Under the pieces are notes generated by a model. The model was not told the DNA's origin and searched no databases. It saw only the letters and a list, made by a program, of their open reading frames with translations. A stretch of 64,000 nt of DNA from Sarcodiotheca gaudichaudii (lineage: Eukaryota > Rhodophyta > Florideophyceae > Gigartinales > Solieriaceae): assembly GCA_032355985.1 (NCBI GenBank), contig JAUKVZ010000001.1, positions 1-64,000 of the forward strand, in the 5' to 3' direction. This document shows, piece by piece, positions 1-7,042 of this stretch. The first letter of the stretch is position 1; every line of letters starts with the position of its first letter. The translations under genes and the position numbers were made by a program.

Positions 1-753
1 GCGCCCCTCATCGATCAGGAGCTCTACCACGTCTCCGAAGAGCACAAGCACACACTGCTCAACGACCTCCTGATGGATCCCAAAATCGTCCGCACCGTCG
101 TCTTCACCAAGACAAAGCACGGCGCCGAAAAGCTCGCCAAGAAACTCTCCCGCGATGGAGTCTCCGCCGGCGCGATCCACGGCAACAAATCACAGAACCA
201 GCGCGAACGCAGCCTCGCCGCATTCCGCTCAGGCCGCTCCCGAGTCCTCGTCGCGACGGATGTCGCCGCCCGAGGCCTCGATGTCGATGGCATCAGCCAC
301 GTCATCAACTACAACCTGCCCAACGAGCCCGAGGCATACGTCCACCGCATCGGACGCACCGGCCGCGCCGGCGCCGCAGGCCAGGCCATCTCATTCTGCA
401 GCCGCGCCGAACGCGGCTTCCTCCGCTCCATCGAACGACTCACCGGCGAACGCATCGACACAACGATCGTCCCCGAAGAGCTCGACCTTCCCGACGAGAC
501 CCCGCGTCAGCGCCCGGCCCGTTCACAGCGCCGCCGCCCCGGTTCCAAACCGGCGCGACACAACAACCGCGCAAATCCAAATGGCGCCGCCAAGCCCAAC
601 GCCAAGCGATCCCGCCGAAAGAAGGCGGCCGCAACCGCAGGACACGCAGCCCCGGCGCATGGTGGAGGCAACCACGCCGGACGCAACGGCGGCAAAGCCA
701 ACCGCCGCAAGCGCAAGGGCGGCGCCAACCGAGCCCCATCCGGCCGCAACTGA
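1..753 (+). CDS. DEAD-box RNA helicase, C-terminal part (5' end outside window)
   Basis: The reading frame is open from base 1, so the gene begins upstream of the window; about 250 residues remain. They hold the second RecA-like domain of a superfamily 2 ATP-dependent RNA helicase: a motif IV region ([15 protein letters not shown]), motif V ([11 protein letters not shown], about residues 85-95 of the fragment) and motif VI ([10 protein letters not shown], about 115-124). After residue 160 follows a long tail rich in Arg, Lys, Asn and Gly, as in RhlE-type helicases, which probably gives nonspecific RNA contact. The likely role is unwinding structured RNA in ribosome assembly or mRNA decay. The ATPase motifs I-III lie outside the window, so activity cannot be judged. 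The closest named type is RhlE, but I cannot separate it from other DEAD-box paralogues on this fragment. Confidence 0.93.
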   Translation, partial: APLIDQELYHVSEEHKHTLLNDLLMDPKIVRTVVFTKTKHGAEKLAKKLSRDGVSAGAIHGNKSQNQRERSLAAFRSGRSRVLVATDVAARGLDVDGISHVINYNLPNEPEAYVHRIGRTGRAGAAGQAISFCSRAERGFLRSIERLTGERIDTTIVPEELDLPDETPRQRPARSQRRRPGSKPARHNNRANPNGAAKPNAKRSRRKKAAATAGHAAPAHGGGNHAGRNGGKANRRKRKGGANRAPSGRN

Positions 754-949
754 TCCCGCGCGAAGGCCGCATCGTGAGAGGTATCCCGCTCGATACGTAA
801 AGTCTGCAAGTGGTAATCTCACCTGGCCTCACAAAATCCTGGCATAAATTCGGTTTCGAACTCAGTTCTGGCTCGATGTAAATGATGTGCCCATGTTGGG
901 GCAATTCTTTCTCCGATGAAAGGGCCTAAAACGGAAACGAGCCCTTGCC

Positions 950-1999
950 ATGCCAACTGTCTTCGTTGACGAATCTGGATTCACTGGTGGCGATCTGCTC
1001 AATGCAGACCAGCCATTCATGGCGCTCTCCGCGCTGTTCATCGAAGAAGAAGCTGCGAAAGAAGTCTGTGACAAGTATTTCTCGAGCATAAAGGCGCCAG
1101 AACTCAAACATGCTTCGCTAGTGCGTCGGCTGAACAACCACTCGGCGCTACTGGCCGCGCAGCGCGAATGTCTTGAACGATTCGAAGGAATCTCATACCT
1201 CGTAGACAAGCGGTACATGTGTGTACTCAAGCTACTCGACGACTGTGTCGAACCCGCATGGAATGCGGCGGGTCTCGATTTCTATGAAAATGGCTGGCAT
1301 ATCATTTTGGCTAGTCTGTTGACTGTCACGGCGCCCGTATTTTGGGGCAAGGATCCCTTTGAAGAACTCTTGCTGCTCTACCAGGCCGCTATTCGCGACA
1401 AAACAGATGCCGCGATTGAATCGTTGTGCGAGTGCGCAGGAAAACTCACGACGCTTGAACTCGGTGAATGCCTTGGGCCTCTTGCGAAAAGACACCCTGC
1501 GGTACTTAGCGAAATTAGCGCAGAAGGATCGTCTGATGTTGTTCCGTCCTTGCTCTTCGGATTGCTGAGCAAGCTCGAAGAACATGCGACAAGCGAATAT
1601 GAGCTGATACACGACCCGTCGCCTGGGATGAAGGCATATCACGGCTTGCTTGAAGTCTTGCGAGAAGCACCACCGCAGGAATACCACATTTCATCGCTAT
1701 GCCAAGTTTCCTATCCATTGAGGCTCGCGTCGATTCGCGAACATGACTCCAAGGACTCGCGAGGTCTTCAACTTGCAGATCTGCTGGCCGGAGGAATCGT
1801 CACGGCATTGAAACAAGGCAAGCCGACGATCAAGTCGTATGGCAAGGATGTTTTGGACCTTTACGGTGACAACAACTTGCTTCATATGATCCCAAACACG
1901 GACTTCGCTGAAGTGAAACGCCAGTTCGCAGGCAGTCAGATCTCGAACGCCATAGAGTTTGCAACGGTTCAGGCGGCGTCGGCAGACCGACGCAAATAG
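950..1999 (+). CDS. DUF3800 domain protein
   Basis: A 349-residue protein with the hallmarks of DUF3800: an N-terminal FVDESG motif (residues 5-10) and a late DSKDSRGLQLADLLAGG motif (about 265-282) whose acidic residues would complete an RNase H-like active site. DUF3800 proteins are predicted nucleases or nuclease-like proteins, often found singly in variable genome regions and next to defence genes; no biochemical role is certain. The start follows a weak ribosome site. The gene stands alone, with 196 bp of non-coding sequence before it. Its base composition is unlike its neighbours: codons are less GC-biased (many AAG, GAA, TTG, CTT, ATA) and the strong C-ending bias of the flanking genes is missing. 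This suggests horizontal transfer. Function beyond the family assignment is not supported. Confidence 0.85.
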   Translation: MPTVFVDESGFTGGDLLNADQPFMALSALFIEEEAAKEVCDKYFSSIKAPELKHASLVRRLNNHSALLAAQRECLERFEGISYLVDKRYMCVLKLLDDCVEPAWNAAGLDFYENGWHIILASLLTVTAPVFWGKDPFEELLLLYQAAIRDKTDAAIESLCECAGKLTTLELGECLGPLAKRHPAVLSEISAEGSSDVVPSLLFGLLSKLEEHATSEYELIHDPSPGMKAYHGLLEVLREAPPQEYHISSLCQVSYPLRLASIREHDSKDSRGLQLADLLAGGIVTALKQGKPTIKSYGKDVLDLYGDNNLLHMIPNTDFAEVKRQFAGSQISNAIEFATVQAASADRRK

Positions 2000-2063
2000 A
2001 AACCGATGAGTGCCCAATTGGCGTACTGCATCCCAGATTTGCCCTCACACGCCGAGACCCTCG

Positions 2064-3125
2064 ATGTCAAAACATCACCCCCTCATCACCCTCGCCCTCA
2101 TCGCCGCAGCAGGCGCAAGCGCCATCGCCCAACCCTCCATCGAAGACCAGCCCGAACAGATCAGCCAATACATCCGCGAGATCTACCAGGACAAACGCGG
2201 CGACTACTGGTTCGGCACAAACGGCCCCGGCGCCATCCGATACGACGGCGAAACACTCACCGCATTCAGCTTCGATGAAGGCTTCCACGGCCGCGCCATC
2301 CGAGGAATCGTCGAAGCCCCCGATGGCGCCCTCTGGTTCGCCACCGATGTCGGCGTCGTTCGCTACCACGATGGAAACATCACCAACTACTCCGACGGCT
2401 TCGGCCTCGCCAACATCGACGTCTGGAGCATCATGCGGGACAGCCGCGGCGTCATCTGGATCGGAACTCACACAGGCGTCTGCCGATTCAACGGCGAATG
2501 GTTCGAACCATTCACACTGCCGCAAGTCAAAGTCGAAAACCCCGAATCCCGATTCTCGCCCCATGTCGTCTTCGCCATGCTCGAAGATTCAGGCGGCAAT
2601 CTCTGGTTCGCCACCGATGGCCAGGGCGTCCACAGATACGACGGCAAGTCATTCACCAGCTACACAACCAAAGACGGCCTCACCGGCAATCAGGTCCGCG
2701 CTCTTTGCGAAGATCGCGATGGAAACATCTGGATCGGAACCGATGGCGCCGGCGCCAGCCGCTTCGATGGCAAGTCATTCACCAACTTCACGATAGAACA
2801 CGGTCTCAACAACAACCGCATCTTCGAAATCTACGAAACCACCGACGGCGCACTCTGGTTCTCAACACTCGGCGCCGGCGCATCACGCTACGACGGCGAC
2901 ACATTCGAAGAGTTCTCCGAAGCGCAAGGCCTCTCAGCCAACGACCTCCCATGCCCCTGCGGCATGCGCAAGCGCTACCGAGACTGCCACGGCCCAAACG
3001 GCGCCCACGTCCAGGAGTTCTACGAAGACGCTAGCGGAAACCTCTGGTTCGGCTGCTCCGGAGGCCTCTTCCGCTTGGATGGCGACAAAGTCATCAACAT
3101 CACCCGCGAAGGCCCCTGGCCCTGA
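2064..3125 (+). CDS. Secreted seven-bladed beta-propeller protein with an internal SEC-C-like motif
   Basis: About 353 residues. I chose the ATG at 2064 because a signal peptide follows at once (SKHHPLITLALIAAAGASAIAQ); the frame is open a further 18 codons upstream. Seven repeats of the form GxxWFGTxGxGxxRYDG run through the mature protein, the pattern of the two-component-regulator (Y_Y_Y/ligand-binding sensor) propeller repeat, so one complete propeller is likely. Unlike hybrid sensor kinases with such propellers, there is no membrane segment, histidine kinase or response regulator domain, so it is probably a periplasmic or secreted binding protein. In the last blade, residues 297-309 form C-x-C-x8-C-H (PCPCGMRKRYRDCHG), the exact spacing of the SecA SEC-C zinc motif, in a loop where other blades have no insertion. 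The ligand is unknown. Confidence 0.8.
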   Translation: MSKHHPLITLALIAAAGASAIAQPSIEDQPEQISQYIREIYQDKRGDYWFGTNGPGAIRYDGETLTAFSFDEGFHGRAIRGIVEAPDGALWFATDVGVVRYHDGNITNYSDGFGLANIDVWSIMRDSRGVIWIGTHTGVCRFNGEWFEPFTLPQVKVENPESRFSPHVVFAMLEDSGGNLWFATDGQGVHRYDGKSFTSYTTKDGLTGNQVRALCEDRDGNIWIGTDGAGASRFDGKSFTNFTIEHGLNNNRIFEIYETTDGALWFSTLGAGASRYDGDTFEEFSEAQGLSANDLPCPCGMRKRYRDCHGPNGAHVQEFYEDASGNLWFGCSGGLFRLDGDKVINITREGPWP

Positions 3126-3190
3126 TCCACACCCCAGACCCGACCTCTTGCCGGCACACAAAACAGGTACGCTGTTCAGCGGAGACACCC

Positions 3191-4111
3191 ATGCTCACCC
3201 GCTGTCTGATCCTGCGCAGTGTGTTGGCGACGATGCTCGTGTTCGCGTGCGCTTCAAGAAGTCACGCCCAACAAGGCGACCCCGCCCACAACCAACCATT
3301 CCCCGCAATCGAAGATGACCAGGCCGACAACGAACCGGTCGACCGACTCATCTACGCAGAGTTCAACGTCCTCTTCACCAACGCCTACTACTTCCGCGGC
3401 TACCTCCAGGAAGACGACGGCCTCATCGTCCAGCCCGACCTCCTCATCGGCCTCACACTCTTCGATGACGACGCCGCGGCATTCGACATCTACGCCGGAC
3501 TCTGGAACAGCCTCACAACAGAAGATGATCTCGCCGGCGACGACACATCAACAGACTGGTGGTACGAGGCGGACTTCTACGTCGGCGCATCCCTCGCCAT
3601 CGACACCTTCGAGTTCTCACTCACATACATCTCGCAGACCTCGCCCGCAGACGCATTTGACACCATCGATGAAATCGTCTTCGAGGCGGCATACGACGAC
3701 AGCGAAGATGGCCTCCTCTTCGGCGCATCCCTCCAGCCATCCATCGAACTCGCCTTCGAAACCTACAACTCCCAGGACGATGTCGACTCCGGCATCTACC
3801 TCGGACTCTCCATCGAACCATTCATCGACCTGGAAAACGGCGCGCTGTCAGGCTCAACGCTCTCATTCCCCGTCACCGTCGGCCTCAGCCTTCACGACTT
3901 CTATCAGGATGAAGATGGCGATGACAGCACCTTCGGCTTCCTCCAGGCCGGCGCGCGGCTGTTGATCCCGCTCGATATCGATCCCGCCTACGGCGCCTGG
4001 TCCCTCACCATCGGCGGCGACGCCCTCTACCTCGACGGCACAACACAGGAATACAACGACGGCGACGACTTCGAAGGCATCGCCTACGCCACGCTCTCAA
4101 TCAGCTTCTGA
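3191..4111 (+). CDS. Exported protein, probable outer-membrane beta-barrel
   Basis: 306 residues with a signal peptide ending near SHAQ (residue 26). The mature part is acidic and has alternating hydrophobic/polar strands (YAEFNVLFTNAYYFRG, FEFSLTYISQ, FGASLQPSIELAFET, SFPVTVGLSLHDFY), ending in a C-terminal aromatic-rich strand with final Phe (YATLSISF), the usual outer-membrane barrel signature. The opening strand with TNAYYFRGYLQ resembles the TorF/Gcw_chp family of putative porins. It follows the propeller gene by 65 bp and may share its transcript. Substrate is unknown. A soluble beta-rich secreted protein is the alternative. Confidence 0.6.
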   Translation: MLTRCLILRSVLATMLVFACASRSHAQQGDPAHNQPFPAIEDDQADNEPVDRLIYAEFNVLFTNAYYFRGYLQEDDGLIVQPDLLIGLTLFDDDAAAFDIYAGLWNSLTTEDDLAGDDTSTDWWYEADFYVGASLAIDTFEFSLTYISQTSPADAFDTIDEIVFEAAYDDSEDGLLFGASLQPSIELAFETYNSQDDVDSGIYLGLSIEPFIDLENGALSGSTLSFPVTVGLSLHDFYQDEDGDDSTFGFLQAGARLLIPLDIDPAYGAWSLTIGGDALYLDGTTQEYNDGDDFEGIAYATLSISF

Positions 4112-4120
4112 TCGAGCGCA

Positions 4121-4294
4121 TCAGCTCTTCTTCCTGTTCGCCGCCATCATCCCCGCGCTCGCGCCCACCGCCCCGCCCACGGCGCCCGCAACCGGCGCCG
4201 AGTTCGTGCTGCCCAGAAGCCGCATCACCAGCGCCGCCGCCAAAGCAGCCAGCACAGCGCTCACAATCACGATCAAAAGCGTCCGCCCATTCAT
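4121..4294 (-). CDS. Small membrane protein, unknown function
   Basis: A 57-residue product. The ATG at 4294 is preceded by GGGAGG about 7 bases upstream, which decides the start over the longer open frame reaching 4381. Residues 3-27 form one hydrophobic helix (RTLLIVIVSAVLAALAAALV); a Gly/Ala-rich stretch (APVAGAVGGAVGASAGMMAA) follows and may be a second weak helix, then a basic end NRKKS. The Gly-zipper-like pattern resembles small glycine-zipper membrane proteins, but the similarity is only compositional. It converges on the beta-barrel gene with 9 bases between stops. Confidence 0.5.
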   Translation of the reverse strand: MNGRTLLIVIVSAVLAALAAALVMRLLGSTNSAPVAGAVGGAVGASAGMMAANRKKS

Positions 4295-4517
4295 AAGCCA
4301 GCCTCCCGGCGACGGATCCAATCCGCGCCATTCGCGTCCTCTTGCCAGCATCGACCAATCCGGACGCCCCGCCACACACATCTGACGTGTCCCGACATGC
4401 GCGCTGCGTGCGCAAAAGTGTGCATGTTCACCCCGAAGCGCGCTCCCGCGTCGTCAGTTTCGAGCACATGCGCCGAATCCGTATTGATCCACATCCTTGG
4501 CGCGTTTCAATACCCCC

Positions 4518-5111
4518 ATGAACACCGCAAGCGCACACCACGACTCACCAGCGCAGCCCATCGATGTCGATGCCCTCCTCGCCGATCTCCTGGCGCCGAA
4601 GACATCCCTCCTCGAAGTCGCCCGCAAACACGCTCTGCGCGTCGAGCAACTCGTCGAATGGGCCCGCCGCCCCCGCATCGCCGATCTTCTGTCCGGCCTG
4701 CACAATCTCGCCGACCTTCGCGCCGGTCTCGTCACCGCCGAACGACGCACCGAAGCCGTCGCAACACTCGCCGACATCGCTGCTGAGGAATCCGAAAACC
4801 GCGAGCCCGCCCGCAAAGCCGCCACCGCACTCGTCCGCCTCGATCCCGCGCCGACCATCGCCCAGCCACCCGATCCGACGCCGCCGGAACCAGCGCCCGC
4901 AGCAGAGCCCGATCCCGCGCCCGAAGAAGCGCCGCCGAAGCCCGCATCAAACACCCGCGACATCGACGCCGAAATCCGCGCCCTCGCCGAGTTCGTAAGC
5001 AATCCCCAGCCCAGCGAATACGCCATCGACCGCGTCGCGCCCTTCCTCCCGCCGCAGATCGATATCGAAGCCCTCAAACGCGAAGCCCGCCATCGTGCTC
5101 CGCCTGACTGA
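4518..5111 (+). CDS. Hypothetical protein with Pro/Glu-rich linker
   Basis: About 197 residues from the ATG at 4518; a TTG at 4497 in frame would add seven residues and is less likely. Residues 10-95 are mostly helical and Ala/Leu/Arg-rich, and one segment (SLLEVARKHALRVEQLVEWARRP) has the look of a helix-turn-helix of the kind found in phage terminase small subunits and some replication proteins. A Pro/Ala/Glu-rich linker follows (residues about 118-148), then a short C-terminal helical part. No signal peptide or membrane helix. I do not recognise a family; DNA binding is a guess from the first helical segment only. Confidence 0.6.
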   Translation: MNTASAHHDSPAQPIDVDALLADLLAPKTSLLEVARKHALRVEQLVEWARRPRIADLLSGLHNLADLRAGLVTAERRTEAVATLADIAAEESENREPARKAATALVRLDPAPTIAQPPDPTPPEPAPAAEPDPAPEEAPPKPASNTRDIDAEIRALAEFVSNPQPSEYAIDRVAPFLPPQIDIEALKREARHRAPPD

Positions 5112-5205
5112 CCAGGCCGAAGCGCGCGGGCCGCAAACTGCGCGCAGTGATACACACCGTCACATCACAAACGCACCAGCATCACGAAAGGAACGAAACC
5201 CCGAA

Positions 5206-5232
5206 AGGCTCAGTGAACGCCGCCCTGAGCCT
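5206..5232 (-). terminator. Hairpin overlapping a stop codon, probable terminator
   Basis: An 8-bp perfect stem (AGGCTCAG at 5206-5213 with CTGAGCCT at 5225-5232) with an 11-base loop encloses the stop codon of the minus-strand TRASH-domain gene. Read on the minus strand the stem is followed by TTTCGGGGTTTCGTTCC, a loose T-rich tract. It may work as an intrinsic terminator that starts inside the gene. Confidence 0.45.
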
Positions 5233-6115
5233 CCCACGCCTTGTCAAGCTTCGCGATGTACTTGCCCGGGTTCTTTTCGAACTCCTCGATGCATCCATCA
5301 CAGCAAAGCCGCACAAGGCGCGAGCCGACAACAATCTCAACAGGCTCGACATACTCAAGCTCATCATCCGCAACCACACAGCGATCCAGCGGATAATCCG
5401 CGCGCTGCTGCTCGATCACGCCGGCGTAGATCATCGCAAGATAAGGCTCGGGATCCTTCTCAAACTTGCCGCGGCAACCAGCACAGCAAAACCGCACAAG
5501 CTGATTCGCATACACATAGTTGTCCGGCTCGCCCATCCCGCCAAGCTCGCCCTTGCCGACAGGACACGTCTCAAGCGGATAGTAGGGGAGTTGTGACACG
5601 ACGATCATCTCGTCAATCTCCTCGACATACTTCGCCGGATCGCGATTAAACCGACCGGCGCACATCGGGCAGCAGAAGCGAACCTCGCGCCCCTCGTGCA
5701 TGACCGTCTTCGGTGAATCAGCCTCACTGATCGACTCACCCGAAATCGGACACACATCAAGCGTGTACACCGAAAGCAACTTCGCATCCTGCGCCGGCGC
5801 CTCACTATGCATAGCCGCAGTCGCAGCCGCATGCGCCTCGGGGAACGCCTGCTTGTTCCAAAGCGAGATCGCCACGAACTTGTCGCGCTTGTCCTCACTC
5901 CACGCCATGAACTCGTCTTCACAACTCGGACAACAGAATCCGATCGTGTGCCCGCGATATTCCGCCGTCGGAACTTCCGCAACGATCGGCTCCTGCCCGA
6001 TCGGGCAATTCGCGTTGATCGGCTTCTCGCCATGCCCGCCGGGATGAGCAGAAGCGCCGGCGAAACTGATGCAGCAACTGGCCACGAACAGCGAGATGCG
6101 ATGTGCGATGCGCAT
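5210..6115 (-). CDS. Exported protein with four TRASH/YHS-type metal-binding domains
   Basis: 301 residues. The ATG at 6115 is chosen because a signal peptide follows directly (MRIAHRISLFVASCCISFAGASAHPGG is split here as charged start, hydrophobic core, ASA cleavage site). Four tandem domains of about 60 residues each begin with a CP-I/V or CVV element (CPIGQEPI, CPISGESI, CPVGKGEL, CVVADDEL) and end with a paired-cysteine element (FCCPSCEDEF, FCCPMCAGRF, FCCAGCRGKF, LCCDGCIEEF) followed by DP/NPxKYI. This is the TRASH/YHS fold used to bind copper or other soft metals in sensors, transporters and metallochaperones. A periplasmic metal buffer or chaperone is the likely role. No transporter or metal regulator lies next to it. 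Confidence 0.82.
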   Translation of the reverse strand: MRIAHRISLFVASCCISFAGASAHPGGHGEKPINANCPIGQEPIVAEVPTAEYRGHTIGFCCPSCEDEFMAWSEDKRDKFVAISLWNKQAFPEAHAAATAAMHSEAPAQDAKLLSVYTLDVCPISGESISEADSPKTVMHEGREVRFCCPMCAGRFNRDPAKYVEEIDEMIVVSQLPYYPLETCPVGKGELGGMGEPDNYVYANQLVRFCCAGCRGKFEKDPEPYLAMIYAGVIEQQRADYPLDRCVVADDELEYVEPVEIVVGSRLVRLCCDGCIEEFEKNPGKYIAKLDKAWEAQGGVH

Positions 6116-6220
6116 GACGATTCTCCTTGTGTAGAAAGCGATAGCTCGCCGCACCAGATGCGGCTTCGCCATTCTACGTCACCCTTCAATGTCCATCGAA
6201 CGCGCCGTCAAAAAGGCGTC

Positions 6221-6871
6221 TTACGGGCAGGGACCCCAGAAGCTCAGCACCGTCGCCAGATCAAGAGCGCCAACCTCGCCGCTCCCATCAAGATCAGCGG
6301 ATGGCTCACTCGTGCCCCAGAAACTCAGGATCGTCGCAATATCAATCGCGCTGACCATCCCGTCACCATCCAGATCCGCCGCGCATCCATCCATCCCGAC
6401 GAAGTGCGTCGCATCATCCAGATTGATCCACCCGACATTCTCGCCCCACGCATACCCGCGGAAGCGCTTGGCCGTCGCATCCCAGCGCGCCCCGTCAGCG
6501 CCCAGCGCCGACGTCGTCGCAAAGTTGATCCAGCCGATGTTCTCGCCCCACGCCAGACCGCCAAGCTCGCCGGTCAGCGCATTGACAATGTTCACACCAT
6601 GATCGGAGCCATCCAGATTCGAATACGCCCCGCCGCCCGAAGGCGATCCATCACCAACGTTGATCCAGCCGCAGTTCTCCGACCAGATGAACCCGGCCAG
6701 ATACGTCGGCTCAACGCTCACTCCGTCCGCGCCGCCATTGGCGTCACGCCAGTTCGTCCACCCGATGTTTTCACCCCAGGCGAACTTCTGATCAGCGTCG
6801 ATGTTCGAGCTCGCGAATGCCGCGGAAACACACACGGCAAGGCTCACGGCAATAGGTGTGATGCGTGCCAT
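6221..6871 (-). CDS. Secreted GENIGW-repeat protein with dockerin-like tail
   Basis: 216 residues with a signal peptide (about 1-20, ending AFASS). The body has four copies of a repeat around [GS]ENxGWxN (WGENIGWTNW, WSENCGWINV, WGENIGWINF, WGENVGWINL), spaced about 40 residues, a pattern seen in secreted planctomycete and other bacterial proteins of unknown role. The C-terminal 55 residues are a dockerin type I-like pair of calcium loops (DLDGDGMVSAIDIATILSFWG and DLDGSGEVGALDLATVLSFWG, ends trimmed) finishing in GPCP. In Phycisphaerae such tails are thought to act in sorting or attachment rather than in a cellulosome. Divergent from the tricorn gene. Confidence 0.78.
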   Translation of the reverse strand: MARITPIAVSLAVCVSAAFASSNIDADQKFAWGENIGWTNWRDANGGADGVSVEPTYLAGFIWSENCGWINVGDGSPSGGGAYSNLDGSDHGVNIVNALTGELGGLAWGENIGWINFATTSALGADGARWDATAKRFRGYAWGENVGWINLDDATHFVGMDGCAADLDGDGMVSAIDIATILSFWGTSEPSADLDGSGEVGALDLATVLSFWGPCP

Positions 6872-6930
6872 ACCAAGAGCCTACCACGACTCTCTTTCCA
6901 ACCAAACGCCGGAATGCCCGATTTCAGGCG

Positions 6931-6945
6931 TCCTGTGAGACAGGA
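6931..6945. promoter_or_regulatory. Short perfect inverted repeat in a divergent promoter region
   Basis: TCCTGT-GAG-ACAGGA lies near the middle of the 171-bp gap between the divergent dockerin gene (6871) and tricorn gene (7043). It could be an operator or a small RNA hairpin. I found no clear -35/-10 pair to tie it to either gene. Confidence 0.25.
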
Positions 6946-7042
6946 AAGGCCCCTCGCAGGCCCTCCTGTGCAATCCACCCCCGTATTTCCGGTACAACAG
7001 ACCGTCCGGACAGAGAGACCACATCCCCAGGAGACCACCCCT

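Noticed and set aside
5807-7042. A 412-codon upstream extension of the tricorn frame
   Set aside because: It runs over two convincing minus-strand genes, has no conserved motif, and the ATG at 7043 has a ribosome site and a signal peptide.
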